Below, piece after piece: positions 49,740 to 62,105 of a stretch of DNA of 64,000 nucleotides. This stretch comes from Acholoe squamosa (taxonomy: Eukaryota > Annelida > Polychaeta > Phyllodocida > Polynoidae). Location of the stretch: assembly GCA_949317995.1 (NCBI GenBank), contig OX439038.1:59912813-59976812 (forward strand). Reading direction: 5' to 3'. The number at the start of each line of letters is the position of its first letter. Positions within the stretch are counted from its first letter, which is position 1. The translations under genes were made by a program, and so were the position numbers. Under the pieces are notes generated by a model that was not told the DNA's origin, did not search any database, and was given only the letters and a program-made list of their open reading frames with translations.

Positions 49740-49932
49740 AAGACACATGAGTAGACTCACATGACTTCAATTAGCTAAGACACATGACTTCAATTGAATG
49801 AGACACATGACTTCAATTGAATGAGACACATGACTTCAATTAAATGAGACACAAGACTTCAATTGACTCTGTCACAGGACTTCAATTGATTAAGACACAG
49901 GACTTCAATCAAATATGATAAGACACAGGACT
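49740..49932. repeat. Minisatellite, ~22-base unit
   Basis: About eight units of the type GACACATGACTTCAATTGAA; the central units are nearly identical. Confidence 0.9.
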
Positions 49933-50229
49933 TACCCTGTTTAAGAGATAGACAGGGAGATTCAAAATTGTGTTTCTTGTTTTCTCTATATATATCATCA
50001 GATTAATCATATTGTATTACACTGCACAATGGATCAAGGGACTGGGGCAGATTCCCGGGGGCAGATTGTTAGGCTTCCTTTCTTTCTGTGTCCACCCCTT
50101 TTAGAGCATGGGTGCACGTGGGCACCTACCCTTTTCAATCTGCCTTTCTCTATGTATTGTCTATGAGATATTTTGTTTCCCAACTAATAGTAGGTGTCCC
50201 AGGTTATAGATTACAAGTAAAGTTCTTTT

Positions 50230-50312
50230 TCCCAGATTCTAGTAAATGCCCTGTTTCTCAGATTCTAGTATGTTGTCCTGTTTCCCAGATTCTAGTATGT
50301 TGTCCTGTTACC
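50230..50312. repeat. Short tandem repeat, ~27-base unit
   Basis: Three units of the type CCAGATTCTAGTATGTTGTC with CTGTTTC between. Confidence 0.85.
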
Positions 50313-51359
50313 AGGATAAGTGTAGGATTACATTAGTATGGGCCTGTAGTCTTGTTTCCAAGATTCTCGTAGTCCTGTTCTTAGTCCTGTGTCTTAGAAA
50401 ATCTTGTGCTGAAATATTTCTATCTCATGTCTTAGAAATATGTGTATTGTCCTGTGTCATATGTCCTGTTTCTGAGATCCCGTTTCTCATATTGTCTCAT
50501 CTAAATAAGATTGTTATCCAGACTAGGATCTCATCCTTATATCACCCGCCGTGTATCAGCCTGCCCCATGTATAAACCTCTCTGGCAACTCTGACATTTA
50601 CCAGCTTTGGCCCACTCCTGAGCCAGCCTAGGAAGCCCATAGGAATCCCATCTGGGGCCCTTAGGTACGTGCTTGCTGGATAAGCAAATGCAGACAATGT
50701 TTGCCAGCAGGTACCCACCCTGTAAGGTACCTGTAAACCAGGTTACAGGTCTAGGTATTGCACTTGTTAGGCATGGTTACTGCTGAACCATTTTAGCTCA
50801 TCCTATCTCCAGTGTTCTGGACATTACCCTCTCACACTGGCCATTACCCTCTCACACAGGCCAAATGTTTTGACATTTTAAGGTAGCTTTCATTTGACCA
50901 ACTTTAAAATTTCTCTTGCTATTAGAAAGCTCAGATAATGGCAGGCCATTCTTACCTCTATCACAATGCCCTACATTAGCCATTTAGATTATACACCAGG
51001 TTTTGCCAAAATGCCAAATACACTGGATCCCATGTTTTCTGTATGTACTCACAAATTTGTCCATTAGTCCATACAATAATGTCTCACCATAAATACTATC
51101 CAGGGCCCTATCAACCTAAGGCATGTCATTATTGGATATTTTCAAATAAACTCTAGAGGTACCATGCAGAAGTATTTCAAGATACAATATCTTTAAGATC
51201 TCTTCTCAAATCTGTTTCTAACTGCATTAAATTACATTATACTTTTTTTCCAGGACTCAGCCCAAGTAGCAATACCTCACACAAACCAATGAACTCTTGC
51301 TAACTTCTGTGTTTATGCATATGTGATTGCTTTAGGGTTGTAAAGACACAGATCTAACC

Positions 51360-53786
51360 ATGGACAGGGCCACAAATCAACCTTGCTCTGTACCCCATTG
51401 CCCATATATAACACGCTCATTTGATGAACTATTAACCCATTATCGAGATGTGCATTCTTTTACTAATGATTTTGTGATTTACTGCCCAAACTGCCCAAAG
51501 ACATTCAAAAATGTCAAAACATTCCAAAAACATAGAATCAGAAAGCACAGGCAAGCCAAAGAGTCATATAACTGTGAAGGAAGTGGTGCTGAACTAAACC
51601 CCCAAGATAACGGTGAAGCAACCCATCAATTAGAGGGTCAACAAAATGCTCAATTTGTAGCACCCACTGACTCTCCCAGTAGCCCATACAATTTTGATCA
51701 ACGCATAGCAACATTTCTAATACAGCTACAAGAAAAGCACAAAGTCCCAAATTCTGTCATTTCTAAAGTGTCTCAGGAATTAAACCATATACTTGAAATA
51801 AATAATGAAGAGTTGCTTGGGAAGGTGAGGTCATTGGCAAATGGTGCAATCAGTGAGGCTGACCTTAATGCTCTTTTAGATGAACAAAACTCAAATGCTG
51901 CAGGGGCATCAGAAAGGGTTGGTACAAGGTGGAAACTGGATAAGTATATGAAGCAATGTGGGGCATATATTGAACCCACAGAGATAGTCCTCGGTAGATC
52001 ACCAGAGGGACAGATGCACACTATGCAGTATGTGCCTATATTAGAAAACCTTAAGTCCCTGATACAGCATCAAGATGTTCTGGCCCAGATTTTCAAGAAC
52101 AATCAAACAGCAGATTACATTGCAGATTATTGTGATGGGGAACTATATAAATCAAATGCACTTTTTGGTTCAGAATCACCAACCATTCAAATACAACTAT
52201 ATTGCGACGACTTTACTGTTGTAAACCCCCTAGGGTCCCCAGGAGTTGTTCAAAACTATAAAATTACAGCTTTTTATTTCATAATTGGCAACATAGAGCC
52301 AAAACTCAGATCTCAGTTGGCCTGTATTCAATTAGCTAGTCTTGTGAGATCCAGGTTTGTAAAGTTGTATGGATTTCAGAGCATCATGACAGAACTTTTA
52401 AATGATTTGAAAATTCTAGAGACTGAGGGCATTTCTATTTCCAAAGAGGGCAAAAATGTAAATCTGAAGGGAACTGTTTCCTTCATATCAGCAGATAATC
52501 TTGGAGCACATTCAATAGGTGGCTTCCAGGAAAGCTTTTCAAAAGTGAAAAGATGTTGCAGATTTTGCACAGGTACACAAGCAGCATGGAAGACTATATT
52601 CAGAGAGTCCTTTCCTCTGCGAACGCCACAATGCTATGACAAGCAGGCTAGTGATGTTGAAAATGGGTTGGAAGAGCCATCTACATATGGTGTAAAGTGC
52701 AAATCACCCCTCAACAGTCTCCAATATTTCCATGTTATTAATGGACTTCCCTTTGATATTGCACATGACCTTCTAGAGGGGGTTATCCCCCAGTATCTTC
52801 AGCTCATTTTGGAGAGCTTGATCAATGAAGGCTTTTTCACTCTCGACCAGTTGAATGAAAAGATAGAAGGATTCCCTTATTCTACCAATGACAAGGCAAA
52901 CAAGCCCCCACCCATGACTAGCCCTAAGCCAAGATTCACACAATCTCAAATGCACTGTTTTTTGCGTTTACTGCCACTATATGTAGGTCAGTATGTGACT
53001 GAAGACTACAGCTCATGGGAGTTGCTTGGTGAACTTGTTGGCTTAGTAGAAATCCTTTTTGCCCCAAAGTACCTTCCACGTGATCTAGCATACATGAAAA
53101 TACGAATTGCTGAGTTTCTTGAAATGGCAAAAGAGCTATACCCAGATGCCCCTCTGAAGCCTAAATCACACTTCATGGTTCATTACCCTACATAGACAAG
53201 ACTGTTTGGTCCCCTTGTCCACTGTTGGACCATGCGCTTTGAGGCAAAGCACTGTTATTTCAAAGAGATATGCACTAGAACCAAAAACAGAAGACACATC
53301 TGTAAAACCATGGCAATACGGCACCAAAAACAGCAAGCAATGTTTCGGTGCAACCATACATTCCTTGGTACGAAAGAAATGCAGACAACACATGCTGCAG
53401 AAGTGCATGTCGAGCTACTAAATGAAGACCTACAAAACAGCCTGAAAGAACACATTGGTTCACAAACCACAGTCATTGAAACAGCATCAGTGACAATACA
53501 AGGAAAGACCTATGCTAAAGGCACAGCTGTAATCACTGGGCGTTTAGAAGACGAATACGAATTTTCTAGGATTGAGCATATTTTGTTTGCCAATCATAGC
53601 CCTTACTTGTGTTGCAGGGTGCTATTCATAAGAGAATTCAGCAAACACTTCCATGCATTTAGCATTGGTACTGGAGAGGAATGGAAAGTGTGCTCACAGG
53701 CTGACCTTGTTGATCCAAATCCTCTTGGCATTTACAGAGTCTGTGGCTCAGAGTATGTGACTCTGCGGCATTATGTTGCACCTTGA
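51360..53786 (+). CDS. C2H2 zinc-finger DDE-type transposase (CACTA-like) with one in-frame TAG
   Basis: The start ATG lies in a good context (AACCATGG), 106 bases after a TTTTTTTCCAG splice acceptor. The frame is open for 611 codons, meets TAG at 53193-53195, then continues in the same frame to TGA at 53786 (808 codons including the TAG). Residues 9-32 and 42-63 form two C2H2 zinc fingers (C9, C14, H27, H32; C42, C45, H58, H63). The rest matches in plan a family widespread in fishes, amphioxus and cnidarians: QLQEKHKVPNSVISK, LYCDDFTVVNPLGS (D283/D284), ISADNLGAHSIGGF (D379), a KRCCRFC knuckle, HDLLEGVIPQYLQL (D470), PKSHFMVHYP, and after the TAG, CWTMRFEAKH (E628). These acidic residues are candidates for the metal-binding set by analogy with CACTA transposases. 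The TAG removes the last block, so the plain product should be inactive unless the stop is read through or is a sequencing error. The stop context does not resemble known readthrough signals. Confidence 0.75.
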
Positions 53787-53948
53787 ATTCAGAAGACATG
53801 TATGTACATGCTTGTGAATGTTTGCAGTCATAAAAGAATGAACCTGATTAGACCTCTCATGTTAGAATAAGAAATTTTTTTCTGATTCAAAATCATCTAA
53901 ATCTAAATTTCAAGTAACCAATACTTTTCATAATTGGTCCACAGAATC

Positions 53949-56900
53949 ATGCGAGAGTTCTTGGTGGTGTGTGCTGGCCTGTCCAGAGAGGTAGCTGTGG
54001 CAGACGGGGAAGATGTGGAAAAAAAAGTAAAGGAAGTGTTCCTGATGGCTCCTTACAGTCAGGTAACATTTGAAATGATCTCCGAAAAGTGGAATGACTG
54101 GGTGACTGTAGATGACATCTCCTCAGTACCATCTATGACAAAATTGAAGGTGAATGTCTCTATGAATGTTGCCCCAGCAGATGATGGGATCCTTCATCCT
54201 TCAGAACCTATGGAATATGCTGAAGTCACTGCACCAGGGCCATCATCCCCTAGGTAGGCAATATATTATCTTAGCAGACCTCAGACCATTGTTTCATAAT
54301 ACAATATATTCAATGAATAACATGCAAGTTATCAAACCTGTTTCACACTCACAAGCATTTCTCTGGTGCGGTATCTATTGCATTAGCAATGAATCAATCA
54401 GCAAGGAACCTTATAGTGACTATAGTGCTCTTGACTAAGCATCTTCATTTAATACCAGCACATTCCTAATAGTCATTTCTCAAACATTTGAAGATTTCTT
54501 TTTCTTTCAAATCATAAGTCTTTTTTCTTTCAAATTATAACATAATACTGGGTATGAATGGATTGAAAATGGATTATTACATAACTTAAATCAAATTCTT
54601 GAAGAGATATTCAATATATTGGCCAGTGTAATTTTAAAGAGGAAACTTTCGTTAGTGTCCCAACGAGTTGGAGGCCTGCTGGGCCCTCTCAGCAGGTCTT
54701 ATACCGCATCCACAGAGAGATGCTAATTTTTATTGCCCAGCAGGGTGCCTCCTGTGAAGTTTGGCCTGGCTGGAGTCATTAGAGAATGGGGTGGTAGTGG
54801 GAGCAGCTCAATAAAATGACCAGTGACCAGACAATAGGGAGTGTGTGTCAATTGATGGAACAGCCAGATTTCAAAATTTTGACAGTTGGGGAAAATTTAA
54901 AACTTCATTTCTGTGTATTTTATTTATCAAAAGTACTTGATTTTAGGTATATCTCTCAAACTGATATCCCCACACATGCTATGCATCTTATAAAAAATAG
55001 CATTCATTTTAGACATAGATATTTGGGATAACTTGACATATTTGACCAGAGCTCTTGACTCCACCATATATGAGACCCCCTGTGGGTTCACAGGCTGTTC
55101 CGTCTTATTTATAGTCTCCCCTCCCCTTTAATACCTTCATACCCACAGCCGTATCAAAGACAGGCACTTATATGAAAAGTGTTTGCATCATCCCCATTTC
55201 CCCCATGCATTCATGTCAAACCGCAGTGCTTAAACAGGCCACTAATGTATCAAGTCTATTCAATTGGAGAAAGTATGGTACTGTCCTTTACACATATATT
55301 TACAGCATTTTTGTCTTCATTCACCTTTTTTTATTTCTTATAGCTCAAATGGAAGTCATATACAAGTGAGGGTTGATCATGTGCCCCTGCCACAACCTTT
55401 TGTATTGACCACCGAAACTATGGGCCTTCCAGCATACACACTGACCCGAATTGCCCAGAAGCAGGATTTGAGCCGGACCGATGTCCAGAAGGTGACTGGT
55501 GGCATCTACAATTATCTCACAACAACATTAGGGAAATTGTAAGTCATTGCCATAAACAGATAAATGAAGTCTGACTTGTCATTCCAACATAAAGATTTGA
55601 AAAGCATGCTCTTTCTTATTATAAAACTGCACTCTCAATATTCATAAGTATACAACAAAACCAGGTGTCCAAAAATTATTTAGCACCTTCTGCAAGACAC
55701 CCTTTGTGTTCCATGTGAGGTTGCAGGCACCAAAATCTTTAATTACTTTAATTACACACAAGGATACACTGCACCCTAGGCAAGCAAAACGGCAAAAAAA
55801 AGAATCATTATCAAAGTTCATATTATGATGTTTGATATGAGACATTATTTATGTCAGCACCCCTCCTAAAACATTGGTTCTTACTAAAAAAAACGTGGGA
55901 CTTAAGCTCCAAATGCATCATACATGATAATAATCACTAGGACAATCAAAATGAATTAGCTCCTAAAAACACCTATGATACAATGATTTTATCATAATAG
56001 TTTGTTGGACTCGCATATTCAATACAAAATACAGAATGTTCTGAATCTGGTAACCATGTCAAACTCCTGAAAATAAACAATTTGTTTTGGCTGGATGATA
56101 TAAATGGCATCTGCCAATAACTGCGGATAACTCATTTTTGGACAAAACAGCACTTTCACCTTTTGAATCCATGTATCCCTGTCCTATAAAATGTGATATA
56201 TTCCTCATTTTGTAAGTGTGAGTCACATTACTAAGGTCTTTTATACAGACTACATTTATAAGTTTACCCAGAGTGATTTGGCAGAATAGAAATTGTAGAG
56301 GCTGGACCCTGTTTGTCCTTATCTTACGGACAGATACAGAGAGATGTGGATGTCTGTATGTCACATATGGACCTATATATGTTGGTAAATCAAATATGGC
56401 TAGGGGGTCACCAGGTTGTATCCTAAAAATGACATACATACGACTGTATGTAACAATTGGATGTCCCGATGTGATATACGGATGTCCATACTTAGATCTA
56501 TGTGTGTCCCTATGTATTGTCTGTAGCTGATATTATTTTTGATCATTTTAATGCATTTTAGCATAGGGAAAAAACAGATGTCTGTATGTATTGTCTGTGT
56601 CTGTTATCAATTTGTGTCACTTTAACACAGTTTAAGGAAAACAGGGCCCTAGTTAACCCCCTCCCCCAACCATGCATGTTATTTTCCAACAAAGGGAGGT
56701 CCATATGTCAATTACAGACATCCATATACGCACATACTGCAGTCCATAAAATAGGGAAAACAGGCCCCTGGTTTGGTAAAACTATCATACACTACTACCA
56801 AAAACAGCAAACCTATCAGGGTAAAGTGAATTCTAATATTAGGATACACATATCATTGCAGCCACTCTACAAATAGTGAGTACAAGATCATGACAAGGAC

Positions 56901-59647
56901 CCTTCTTGCGAAGTTTCCCAATTTAATTGATATGGAGGATGTAAAAGCAGATGAAGCACAGGTTTGTAGTTGTTGAATTATTTTTTTACTAATTATGCTT
57001 TATGCCATTTGCACTGGTTTCTGAATGGTTCATTCCATACATGTTTACAGACTACGTCTTGGAAGAAGACATCATTTCAAAGATATCAAGCAATGTTTGA
57101 AAGATGTTTAGTGTTCAGAGCTTTTTAATGCATAGATCAATGTGAGTAATACATTCCACTTTATATAATACTGTACTACATTACTAGCTTAGGAGGAAGG
57201 GAAATCTAAGCTTCTGTGATTTTGTACATTTCCAATGTATGAATGCAGTGCCAAGGCTGCATTCATGCATCATGACGACTAAAGGGCATGATGCAGCCCT
57301 TTAGTCAACAGTGGCCCTTAAAGGGTTAAAAGGAACATTTTTGTCCATATGGATGTCAGAAATGTGCCACAGGGCATCTTATATGCTGTCTGAGGACAGC
57401 AGTGGCCCTTACAGGGTTAAAGAATTGAATATTTGTTTCTATTGTAGAGTATTTGGCACCAGAGGATAGTGGATAGGTTTTCCAATGGACGTAGGCGTGG
57501 GGATCATGGAGAACCTGTGGTTGTCAACCGTCGGGAGAATTCAAGAAGACGCCGCGGGGAATCTCCTTCCACTCTACCACCAAGAAAGCGTCAAAAGCTG
57601 CAGTATGGTGTGCCTTTTTATCTGCCTCCACAACTAGATGGGGAAGATGCAACCACAATCGCCGAACATAAAAAGTATCTCCATCAGCAGGCACGCCTCC
57701 TTAACCGTGATGCAGAGAAGGTTGAATCCAAAATGGTGAAAACATTCCCCGATAGAAGGGACCTAGTGGTTGCGAAAAAGGCCTCAGTCATAAAAGTTCG
57801 GGAGGAATACCCTATATTATTTTCTGCAGAGCAGGTGCGCCTGAGTAATATAATTACTTTAATAGATTATATCAAACAGTTTATCCATCGCGAGAGAACC
57901 AAATTCCATCACATCTCTTGTAGATTAACAATTTGGACCCCAAACAACTGCATAAAATGATGTTTTCTTTCCACAAGAGTTCAGTCAAATCTGCCAAAAA
58001 TCAGCCCTAAATTATCTGAGCAACCAAATTTTTCACTTTTCCCCATATCCATTTACCTCCTTCAACAACAGGTTTACTTTGGGTTTTATTTGGGCAATAA
58101 TTTAAATGAAAATCATCAAAAATCAGCCATTTCGAGGAAAGCAGTCATGGTAATTTATGGCCATTTTGAGGTCTAAAGGCTTAACAAGATGTATAAAGTC
58201 AATGCCTCATGCCAATAGTGGCTTATGGACCAATCCAGACCAGAGCTTTGTGAAATGGGGCTTTTACACTCTAGAATAGTACTACATCACTATATTTCCA
58301 AATCCAGGTGTATACAGGAGTATATAAAGTTTTGGTTGCAGCTTGTTTGAGAGATAGCAAATAAATAATTTGTATTTGAGCAAATTAATTATGCATGGAT
58401 GGCCTGATGATAAAGAAGCAAACACTGTTTGCATACCAGTAAAACTACCATGGCGAAGGTACTGTGAGGTGATCTCTGAAAATGTAAAATCTACACCAGA
58501 TCAGAATTTACTATAATGGTAGCACCAAGAAACTCCTGTAGACTTACATTTTGAAATATCTGACAGGCATTTTCATTTGCAGATCATTTCAGAATTTGAC
58601 CGGATATGTGGCAAAGGGATGACTGAAGTGTGGGAGGCTGGACTAGAGAAGTACTCAAAATCACTGGCTCAACTTCAACCACTTATGAAGAAAGTCCCAG
58701 AAGTTGTGGGGTACACTCAAGTTGATGTGAAGTCCCTGATGGACCTAGAGAAACAAAAAGGTATGTTCATCATATACTCTGTAAATGACAAAAAATTTCA
58801 AGTAATATTGATAAAAAAGAAATAAAAGCGTAAAGGGTGACACCTTTTTTATAGTGGTTCTTGTACATAACTTACAGAAATATGAATTCCAATTGAAAAA
58901 ATGAAATACCATAAAACCCAATGTATCAACACACCATCACCAGATGGGGTGGAGTATGTTGCATAGTCGCCCCCTGGTGGTTCCACCCAGGACTGTGTAA
59001 TCCCACCAGTCTGGCCTAAACCCAGGCCATATTACCCACTGATGCCGACAGAGGAGGACCATTCACCCACTTAACTGCATTGTTCTGTTTTTGTTAATCA
59101 TTCATACTATGTAAATGACACTAGTTTTGCAAATAATATTGATAACTGAGAAATAAAGTGGGTAATTATCACTGAATTCTTCTTTCTATGGGACACCCTA
59201 TTTATGGGTTTCTCCTATGGGATACCGATGTCATTACCAAAAGAAAAATATATTTCATCTATCTCTATTACAGAGGGATACTGGACCTTGGGGCTTTTGT
59301 GCCTTCCTGGGCAAGTTCGCGAAAACTTGGGAGAATTTCTGAAGATTGAAGAGGCCCCCTCTGACTCAGGTGGATGTGTCCATATAAGGACATATGGAGG
59401 ATCATTCTTGGAGCACAAGGACTTTGACATATACATGGATGGTACGCTTATAGGAAAGACTGAATCCTTCCACAAAGCATTCTTTATCCTGATGGCAGCT
59501 ATGTATGTCTTTAGCATATTGTATCAACCAAAGCAAAAGGGTACACTAGCGTTTCTGCAGAAGCTCGTACTCAGGATTATAGATAATGAAAAAGACAATC
59601 GATTGTCGAAGCTGCTAGGACGGATCAAAAGGTTAAGATCCAAATAA
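53949..59647 (+). CDS. SAMD3-like accessory protein, six exons, intact
   Basis: Exons 53949-54253, 55344-55538, 56862-56961, 57448-57834, 58583-58760 and 59274-59647 join with matching phases (2, 2, 0, 0, 1) and give 512 residues with no stop. The ATG follows an acceptor-like GGTCCACAG, so an upstream leader exon is possible. Residues 1-75 resemble a ubiquitin/PB1-type fold. Exon 2 has a short helical segment (TLTRIAQKQDLSRTDVQKVT). Exons 3 and 4 form the block EYKIMTRTLLAKFPNL, IWHQRIVDRFSNGRRR, YLPPQLDGEDATTIAEH and KTFPDRRDLVVAKKASVI, typical of proteins annotated as SAMD3-like. Exons 5 and 6 carry EFDRICGKGMTEVWEAGLEK and the closing domain FDIYMDGTLIGKTESFHKAF. No SAM domain is visible. 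The basic runs suggest nuclear or DNA contact. It follows the transposase on the same strand within 163 bases, inside the transposon termini, which suggests an accessory role. The molecular function is unknown. Confidence 0.8.
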
Positions 59648-59765
59648 AGTCTGATAGAGGGTGTTTCTGGATGAAGTTGTTATCTCAGACAGGACATTGT
59701 TGTATTGAACACTCTAGATTACTGATGCCTGAATAATATCACATAAAAGAAGAGTTCTCAATAAA
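59643..59765 (+). terminator. Polyadenylation signals of the SAMD3-like gene
   Basis: AATAAA overlaps the stop codon (59643-59648) and a second AATAAA lies at 59760-59765. The second is the more likely 3' end signal, about 115 bases after the stop. Confidence 0.5.
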
Positions 59766-59874
59766 CATGCTAAACAATCAGGAGGCTTATTTTATTAATT
59801 CAAAACGTGCATTGTTGACAAATCACCTATTGATTATCCAATATGATATGTCCTAAACTAGAAGTGAACTATGC

Positions 59875-60160
59875 AAGCGTTGTATAGCAGTGAGCTTGTC
59901 AAATTGTCTTGACCATCTCACCTAGGAGTAGTCAGCATGTCCTGACATGTGCCATATCAACAAGTCAACTACTAATTGACATGTGTCATTTTAAAGACTC
60001 AACCCTCCTTGACATGTCCATAAATGAGCAGTCAAGCAAGCTTGACATATAACATATGAGGGTGTCAAAGCCACTTGACATGCTTCTATACATGTCACGT
60101 GGGGGACAAAGTTTGACATGGCTAATATATGTCATTATGACACGTTTCCTTTTCTCTGTG
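59875..60160 (-). repeat. Right terminus and subterminal repeats of the CACTA-like element
   Basis: A dozen or so TTGACATG/GTCAAG-type words in both orientations, ending with TTTTCTCTGTG at 60160, the inverse of the CACTG-type left end. Confidence 0.75.
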
Positions 60161-61130
60161 TACACATGCATTTATTATTCTAGAGATAAAAAGTGCATTA
60201 ATATCTAATTAATTGTCAAATTGTTAGCTTGCTCAGCAAGCAGCGCCAGCTCTAACCAATTTAGCTTATATTATATGTGAATAAGTTTATTAATTGATAG
60301 AAGGGATCACTGAGACGTACACCATCAGGCATGTATACATGTAGGGCATTCCATACATACTATATCAGCATCAGTCAGGGTCATGTGTTAATTCTGACCC
60401 GTGAGGACTAAATGAGGTCCCCCTAGACGAAGGCAACAGGAAGTCGATATCCTCTGATGGCCCAGATGGCCAGGGCCCACTGGGGATTGGTAATGAATAA
60501 GAGGAATCAATAAGAAGCTGCAAAGGGACATTCACATACATCTGTTAGAGATATTCCTATAGTACACATTAGAGTGACGCCAAAAAAAAAAATAATGGTG
60601 TGTTTCCAGTAACATGATTTGAAAAAGTCAGGGTCGGTAATTAATTTTTTTTTAAATCTTTTTACATTTATATAGGAAATGTTGGGGCACATATCGATGG
60701 ATGTATCAAATTCTTTGGTTTCATTGCAAAATAATGACAGGAAATGACAGCTGTGAGAGAGAGGAAGAGCAAGAATATGATACAGGAAAAATTATCAAAA
60801 ATCTTCAAATTAAAAAAAAAATTATTTACCAATTTGTAAGAGTAAAACCCCCATTAAAAACATTGTGTGAAGTTTAATTGGTGTCTCTCTCCATGTCCTA
60901 ATGTATGTCTGCCTTTGCCTTATGAATGAACTCCAAGAGAAGAGTATGGGGTTGTATGGGTTGAATCACTTCTTGTTTTATTGTATACCTTCAGACGCTG
61001 GTCAACACACCTTATGACGTTGTCTACTACCACATTATCATTTACACAAATACTTTGAGATGACTGTTCTAACACTCGAGTGCAGTTGGGTCACCTTTCC
61101 TGCAATCTGATTGGTAGAGAGCGCATGTTG
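60161..61130. other. Non-coding spacer
   Basis: No gene was recognised; short A and T runs only. Confidence 0.4.
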
Positions 61131-61149
61131 GGTCAGGGGACCCAGTAAA

Positions 61150-61445
61150 AGCACTTCCGGTCTCACTTCCTGTTTGTGGCTTTTCTGTCTTATTTGTGAA
61201 TTATTTTGAGGAAAATCAAAGTTTTTTCTCATGTCAGAACGTAAGCAAAGGGCTCCGGTTTGTCTCTATTCCGGAAACCCAAGGCCCTCAGTCCTTGGGC
61301 CTTGGGTCTCTGGACAGAGACGCACCATCACCCTTTGTTATTACGGCCTGTCCTTTAATACAGAGATCTATAAACTGCATGAGTCGAGGGAAAAAGAGCT
61401 TACTGCTGAGTGAACGGCGCCATCATCACAAGATGGCGGTTTGGA
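61150..61445 (+). promoter_or_regulatory. Promoter-like region with paired ETS and YY1 motifs
   Basis: Two ETS-type words (ACTTCCGGT at 61153 and CACTTCCTG at 61164) lie ten bases apart, and 250 bases on are inverse and direct YY1-type words (GGCGCCATC near 61417 and AAGATGGCGG at 61430). Such pairs mark many animal housekeeping promoters. An ATG at 61231 opens 60 codons (MSERKQRAPVCLYSGNPRPS...) that resemble no family recognised here. The region may be the 5' end of a host gene that runs beyond what can be seen, or a decayed one. Confidence 0.3.
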
Positions 61446-62040
61446 TTAATTGTACAAACATCACGAGATCTCAGGAGACTTCCCATAATCCCCAATAAAC
61501 AGTATGTGATGGACGTGTGCTCATTCCTATGCAGCCTAGACATAATACACTGGCCTCCTGTGGTAAAGGAGCAAAGGGGGCCAGCGTATACAACCGGAGG
61601 CTGCCTATGGCGGACCCTGATGGCAAACAGTTCTGGAACTGAGGGACAGGGGGCGTTAAGGCCTTTGTCCCTATAGTGCCCAGGCAATGAATAAGAGATG
61701 GTCTGGGTAAGGTACCTACATACTAGCCCTACTACCACAGCGCTCTGCATAGATCATGATTCAGGTGTCGTGGCAATGGTCTCTCAATGAACACAAAAGT
61801 CGTCTGCTTGTTTCACTTTTTGGCGGGAAGACGATTTATGGCTTGGGATCGGGAGTTAAAATTGCATTACTACTGTCGGCGTAGGCCCACAGCTGGGTGA
61901 TCTAACCTTCAATCGCAAGTCATGGTGATCTATGAGGACTGTCCATCAGTAGGTTGACCCTGAGTCAATTAAGCTTTCTAGTCCATCGGTTTGGCACTGC
62001 TGTGATATAATTTAGTATAAGGAATTATTATGATACGAGT
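61446..62040. other. Non-coding spacer
   Basis: No gene was recognised. Confidence 0.4.
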
Positions 62041-62049
62041 GAGAGATAG

Positions 62050-62054
62050 GAGAA

Positions 62055-62105
<51 letters not shown>

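Larger units (their letters stand above)
41486..51253. other. Largely non-coding interior of the CACTA-like element
   Basis: No recognised protein. It holds a possible promoter (44691-44751), a degenerate inverted-repeat element (43795-44270), two minisatellites (49740-49932 and 50230-50310) and scattered low-complexity runs. It is probably a long leader intron plus accumulated insertions. Confidence 0.4.
41251..60160 (+). mobile_element. EnSpm/CACTA-like DNA transposon, 18.9 kb, two genes
   Basis: The left terminus is CACTGAGGAAA at 41251. The right terminus, reverse complemented, is CACAGAGAAAA ending at 60160. Both sides are flanked by TA. In the two ends a GACAT word lies at the same distance (28-32 bases) from the terminus, and CATGTCAA follows at about 40-47. 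The outer ~230-280 bases at both ends carry some ten or more TTGACATG/CATGTCAA-type words in both orientations, the subterminal repeat layout known for CACTA elements. Inside, on one strand, are a zinc-finger transposase and a SAMD3-like gene. The first 10 kb is mostly non-coding. The ends are imperfect, so the claim of one single element needs a copy comparison. The alternative is two unrelated ends of one family flanking host DNA. Confidence 0.7.

Noticed and set aside
53934-53948. Upstream start for the SAMD3-like gene
   Set aside because: The codon at 53934 is TTG, not ATG, and lies inside a likely splice acceptor; ATG at 53949 is preferred.
57057-57126. Possible extra exon of the SAMD3-like gene (TTSWKKTSFQRYQAM)
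   Set aside because: It has an acceptor but no acceptable donor that restores phase 0. Exon 56862-56961 joins directly to 57448 in phase, and that exon already supplies the corresponding W..RIV.RF.NGRRR block.
59204-59273. Upstream extension of the last SAMD3-like exon as a separate gene start
   Set aside because: The bases before 59274 form a normal intron end (TCTCTATTACAG) and family resemblance begins only after it.
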